From JAGTVB01 sp964624765 (GTDB lineage Bacteria; Pseudomonadota; Gammaproteobacteria; HK1), in the NCBI GenBank assembly GCA_964624765.1, contig CAZUZO010000065.1:1-18066 (forward strand): DNA of 18,066 nucleotides, given 5' to 3'. Position numbers and translations under genes: made by a program. Numbering within the stretch: position 1 is the stretch's first letter; every line of letters begins with the position of its first letter. This document shows positions 15,536 through 18,066 of this stretch, in pieces. A model generated the notes under the pieces. The model worked only from the letters and a program-made list of their open reading frames with translations. It did not search any database and was not told where the DNA came from.

Positions 15536-16285
15536 TCAACTTGACCTCGACAAGACGCTGCCCACTTTGGCCAGCGCCGGATCCAGGGCTGTCGGGCTAA
15601 GGTCAGCCCCGGTTGACACCGCGGTCAAGAGCAACCGTTGACCGTTAACCTGAAAGATGCGGCACAGGGTCGTCATATTCGCTTCGTCGTGAATCAGGAT
15701 CGACAGCGGTGCCGGGGCACCATCGCGACCGATGCGGTCGGCCAGCAGTAGCATCAACGACGAAACCGCGGTCAGTTTATTCACATTTCTGGCGTTATGG
15801 CTCACCGCTAATGGAAGACCGTCATGATCACTCAACAACACGGACCAAAACTGACCCTTCTCCGCGATCTGATCGAGCAGCCGTGTGAGGCTCGTCGGGT
15901 CATGACTGTCCGTGGAAAAATTGGCAAGCTCTGAGGCGAACCGCTCGCGTTGCGCCATGGGCGTTAACATCTGCTGCACGACGTTACGAAGTCCGGCCAC
16001 CTCCGTATCGTGCCGCGACAGCGGTGCCAACAGCTTCTGCATCGTATCGGTGTGACGCACCAGCGTATCCAGCATTTTTTCCAGGCCTGCTCGCATCCTT
16101 TCGGCGCTCGCTTCCTGTTGCTGGGCCAGTTGCGCGCGTGCCCGTTGCAGGTCTTCAACCTGTTGCCGGTTCTCTTCCGCAAGCTGTTTGCTGCTTTGAA
16201 TCGAGCGGTTTGCCCCAAGAATGTAGCCAGCCATAACCAGCAGAACCACGCCGGTTAACCCCAGTACGACAGCGACTGGCAGCAT
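15536..16285 (-). CDS. membrane-anchored coiled-coil protein with roadblock/LC7-like domain
   Basis: 249 aa. One membrane helix (residues 3-24, VVLGLTGVVLLVMAGYIL) is followed by a Gln/Glu/Arg-rich coiled coil (about 28-75) and a linker. The C-terminal domain (about 130-247) has the pattern of roadblock/LC7 proteins: FWSVLLSDHDGLPLAVS, a helix LTAVSSLMLLLADRIG, ILIHDEANMTTLCRIF, and GQRLLLTAVSTG. Such domains dimerise and often act on Ras-like GTPases (MglB, for example), but no GTPase gene is in the window. Topology would put the roadblock domain in the cytoplasm if the N-terminus faces out. The gene follows the OmpA-like gene after 15 bp, and its ribosome-binding site can be masked by two alternative hairpins. 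Function unknown; the domain call is from pattern reading only. Confidence 0.68.
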   Translation of the reverse strand: MLPVAVVLGLTGVVLLVMAGYILGANRSIQSSKQLAEENRQQVEDLQRARAQLAQQQEASAERMRAGLEKMLDTLVRHTDTMQKLLAPLSRHDTEVAGLRNVVQQMLTPMAQRERFASELANFSTDSHDPTSLTRLLDQIAEKGQFWSVLLSDHDGLPLAVSHNARNVNKLTAVSSLMLLLADRIGRDGAPAPLSILIHDEANMTTLCRIFQVNGQRLLLTAVSTGADLSPTALDPALAKVGSVLSRSS

Positions 16286-16286
16286 A

Positions 16287-16310
16287 GAGGTGGAACCTCA
16301 TCAGTGAGGT
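16287..16310 (-). promoter_or_regulatory. overlapping hairpins masking the roadblock-gene ribosome-binding site
   Basis: On the minus strand ACCTCA-CTGA-TGAGGT (16310-16295) forms a 6-bp stem that includes the stop codon of the OmpA-like gene. The same GAGGT can instead pair with ACCTC just before the ATG (GAGGT-TCC-ACCTC, 16299-16287). GAGG is the only plausible Shine-Dalgarno sequence for the ATG at 16285. Ribosomes finishing the upstream gene would open the first hairpin, so translational coupling is likely. Confidence 0.45.
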
Positions 16311-17107
16311 GTTGGACATTCATTAGCGCCCTCGGTGCGTACAGAAACCCGCCGGTTCTGTGCCGAGGACGCCGCAATACCTTCCAGAAACCGCTCGGCA
16401 CCAAACGCCTGGGTCACCAGCCGATCGCCGGGCAAACCGGCTTTCGCCAGGACGGTGGCGACGGCTTGCGCCCGTCGGTAACTCAGCAGGAGATTGTACT
16501 CGGGGGCGCCTGACGCATCGGTATAGCCCTCGATCACCACCGTCGCCTGCGGATGACGATCGAGCCAGTTGCGCAGATAGACAACCTTCTCGGGCCAATC
16601 CGCCACCGGTACAGTGCTGCTATCGTGCTCGAAGCTGACGCTAAAAATCGGAGGACAAGGCTGAATGGAATGGAACTCCAATGCCGCGGGAACGGTGGCC
16701 AGCTGGCCTAGCGATTCGGCTTGAGCCTGCGGTTGGCCGTGTCCGGCAATAGCCGACTTGGCCGCAACCGATAGTGGCATCATCCCCTCTGCATCGGCGG
16801 TGGTTGCCACCAGGTCGGCATTGCCTGGGGCCTCCGGGTCTTGGCTCACCGGCTGTTTGATAACCAGGGTAGCAGAATCCGAGGCCATCCCGGCCTCGTC
16901 AATTGGCCCCGATGCCAGACCAAGGTTCTCCTGTATCAAGTTGGCCCAGGTCCCCGCTATCGCCCGTTGCAAGTCAGGGGGCAACAGCAACCAAAACGCC
17001 ATCATGATGCTGACGCTGCCTAGCGCCAGGAGCCCCAAGACAACTCCTCGAGAAATGACCACCCGCACCGGTCGATCGTCGCCTACTCTGTTAGCTGGCG
17101 AGATCAT
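16301..17107 (-). CDS. inner-membrane-anchored OmpA-like peptidoglycan-binding protein
   Basis: 268 aa. A single membrane helix (about 18-41, VVISRGVVLGLLALGSVSIMM) without a cleavage site follows a short cytoplasmic N-terminus. A variable periplasmic region (about 45-150) follows. The OmpA/MotB C-terminal domain (about 155-258) is clear: FSVSFEHDSSTV, VVIEGYTDASG with D197, LSYRRAQAVATVL with R211, LVTQAFGAE, and QNRRVSVR. D197 and R211 match the residues that bind diaminopimelate in this family. The layout is that of a tethered cell-wall anchor such as MotB or Pal-like proteins, but no MotA/ExbB partner is present. It is 88 bp downstream of the di-iron gene and 15 bp upstream of the roadblock gene. 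Its ribosome-binding site is weak, so the exact start is uncertain. Confidence 0.82.
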   Translation of the reverse strand: MISPANRVGDDRPVRVVISRGVVLGLLALGSVSIMMAFWLLLPPDLQRAIAGTWANLIQENLGLASGPIDEAGMASDSATLVIKQPVSQDPEAPGNADLVATTADAEGMMPLSVAAKSAIAGHGQPQAQAESLGQLATVPAALEFHSIQPCPPIFSVSFEHDSSTVPVADWPEKVVYLRNWLDRHPQATVVIEGYTDASGAPEYNLLLSYRRAQAVATVLAKAGLPGDRLVTQAFGAERFLEGIAASSAQNRRVSVRTEGANECPTPH

Positions 17108-17195
17108 CGATCGAATGCGACTCCGCAGGTGGCCCGAGCGGCCAGCCGATGGACCACGGGTTGGCGATTGCTAGGATAAACTGAATCTTGGTTCA

Positions 17196-17966
17196 TCACC
17201 GAACGAAACCGACCGGCAGCTTGAAGCCTTCGGTGATCAGGTCCACGCCGCAACGTAACTCGGCACACCAGTCGATGAAACGCTTGACCATTTCCTGACC
17301 CTTGAAGATTGCCCCATGCTGGGGAGCAATGATCTCAATATCCAGCGGACGGACCATATCAGCCCAAGCCCGCATCGCCTTATTCGATGCCATATAGCGC
17401 TTATGAAAGCCTTCCATATATTGCAGGTGATCATCAAAATCGGACACGTAAACGTAATCCATCCCCAATGAAGCGCCCAAATCCCCGCTGTATAACACCT
17501 TGGCGATGGGATCATAGACCTGGAAATTGCCCTCACTATGAAGAAAATGCGCCGGCAGCAAGGGAAGTTGAGCGCCGTCGAGATCCAGGATCATCCCCTC
17601 ATCGGGTATGGGTTTGAGCCGATGGGCGACTAAATGGTCGATGCCAAAGTGTGGGACAAAGCGGATCCAAAGCGCAGACACATAGGCCTCCGCATTGGTG
17701 GTCATCAACCAACCATTGACGGCGGCAACGATATCCGGATCCTGGTGCGAAAGAAAGATATAACGTAGCTCCGTCCTACCGAGGATGGAAAGGGTCTCCG
17801 AAAGCGCACGGCTATAGACCTTGTGCCCGCCCGGATCGAGGATCATCCCCGCCGACCCATGGACGATCAGGTGCTGGTTTGCCTGCACCGCAAGCCCACC
17901 GAGGCCGAAATCCTCCAGTAGAATATTCCTGTGTAATCCATCGTCGTACAAAACTGTATTCGGCAT
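17196..17966 (-). CDS. ODP-type metallo-beta-lactamase-fold di-iron protein
   Basis: 256 aa, a single domain with no flavodoxin or rubredoxin part. Metal ligands expected of the oxygen-binding di-iron branch of flavo-diiron proteins are visible: H74-x-D76-x-D78 (FLSHQDPDIV), H143 (AHFLHSEGNF), D162 (LYSGDLGAS) and H217 (APQHG). Position 79 is Ile where FprA/ROO enzymes have a second His. ODP proteins bind oxygen and in some bacteria act as sensors for chemotaxis or signalling; others of this fold reduce O2 or NO with a separate electron donor. No partner reductase is in the window. The ATG at 17966 has GGGGA upstream. It is the first gene of the right-hand cluster and lies downstream of one arm of the inverted-repeat element. 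Confidence 0.85.
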   Translation of the reverse strand: MPNTVLYDDGLHRNILLEDFGLGGLAVQANQHLIVHGSAGMILDPGGHKVYSRALSETLSILGRTELRYIFLSHQDPDIVAAVNGWLMTTNAEAYVSALWIRFVPHFGIDHLVAHRLKPIPDEGMILDLDGAQLPLLPAHFLHSEGNFQVYDPIAKVLYSGDLGASLGMDYVYVSDFDDHLQYMEGFHKRYMASNKAMRAWADMVRPLDIEIIAPQHGAIFKGQEMVKRFIDWCAELRCGVDLITEGFKLPVGFVR

Positions 17967-18012
17967 GCTGCGTCCCCAAACAGGCCATTTCAGAGGCTAT
18001 GTTGAATCTTCG

Positions 18013-18066
18013 GCGTTGGTCATCGTTTCGGCCGTTGGATTGCGTTGGCCCTTGGGGCAGCCGACC
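18013..18066 (+). repeat. one arm of a second copy of the bcsP-bcsQ inverted-repeat element
   Basis: Bases 18013-18035 match the arms at 12717-12739 (plus strand) and 12851-12873 (minus strand) at about 19-20 of 23 positions, including CATCGTTTCGGC without change. Similarity to the minus strand of the 12851 arm continues inward (TTGGC, then TTGGGGC-x-GCC) to about 18062. The window ends before the partner arm would appear. It lies about 50-100 bp upstream of the di-iron gene. Confidence 0.6.

Overview
The window (18,066 bp, GC-rich) looks like a chromosomal segment from a gammaproteobacterium. The reasons are a tRNA-Ala gene with an encoded CCA end, a YaiI-family protein close to the enterobacterial form, a bcsD-type cellulose operon with bcsP and bcsQ, and CGTCATTCCGG-type palindromic repeats. 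I cannot assign a genus. Every protein-coding gene I can support lies on the minus strand; only the tRNA is on the plus strand.

Left part (1-2354): a 145-bp element with 17-bp terminal inverted repeats abuts the stop codon of a TIGR04282-type glycosyltransferase-like gene. That gene overlaps by 4 bp (ATGA) a TIGR04283-type family 2 glycosyltransferase. A 437-bp gap with no recognisable gene follows, then tRNA-Ala(CGC), then a 348-bp spacer holding a palindromic repeat and a probable terminator for the cellulose operon.

Centre (2355-13942, minus strand): a complete class I (bcsD-type) bacterial cellulose operon, transcribed bcsD - bcsP - bcsQ - bcsAB - bcsZ - bcsC. The synthase and its periplasmic partner are one fused protein. 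Glycosyltransferase motifs, the PilZ c-di-GMP motif, the BcsQ Walker A motif and the BcsZ catalytic acids are all visible. BcsAB makes and translocates the glucan, BcsZ trims it in the periplasm, BcsC exports it through the outer membrane, and BcsD, BcsP and BcsQ are the assembly and localisation accessories. The bcsP-bcsQ spacer holds a 157-bp structured inverted-repeat element, and one arm of a related copy lies at the right edge of the window.

Right part (14394-17966, minus strand, upstream of bcsD): five closely spaced genes in the order ODP-type di-iron metallo-beta-lactamase-fold protein, inner-membrane-anchored OmpA-like peptidoglycan-binding protein, membrane-anchored coiled-coil roadblock/LC7-like protein, yaiI, and a histidine-phosphatase family protein. 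The roadblock-OmpA pair has no function I recognise and is the least familiar gene pair in the window. Its junction carries two mutually exclusive hairpins that both sequester the ribosome-binding site.

The best candidates for something undescribed are the inverted-repeat element inside the cellulose operon with its related copy upstream of the di-iron gene, the roadblock/OmpA/di-iron cluster next to a c-di-GMP-controlled operon, and a 21-bp exact repeat shared by the bcsC terminator and the yaiI start region.
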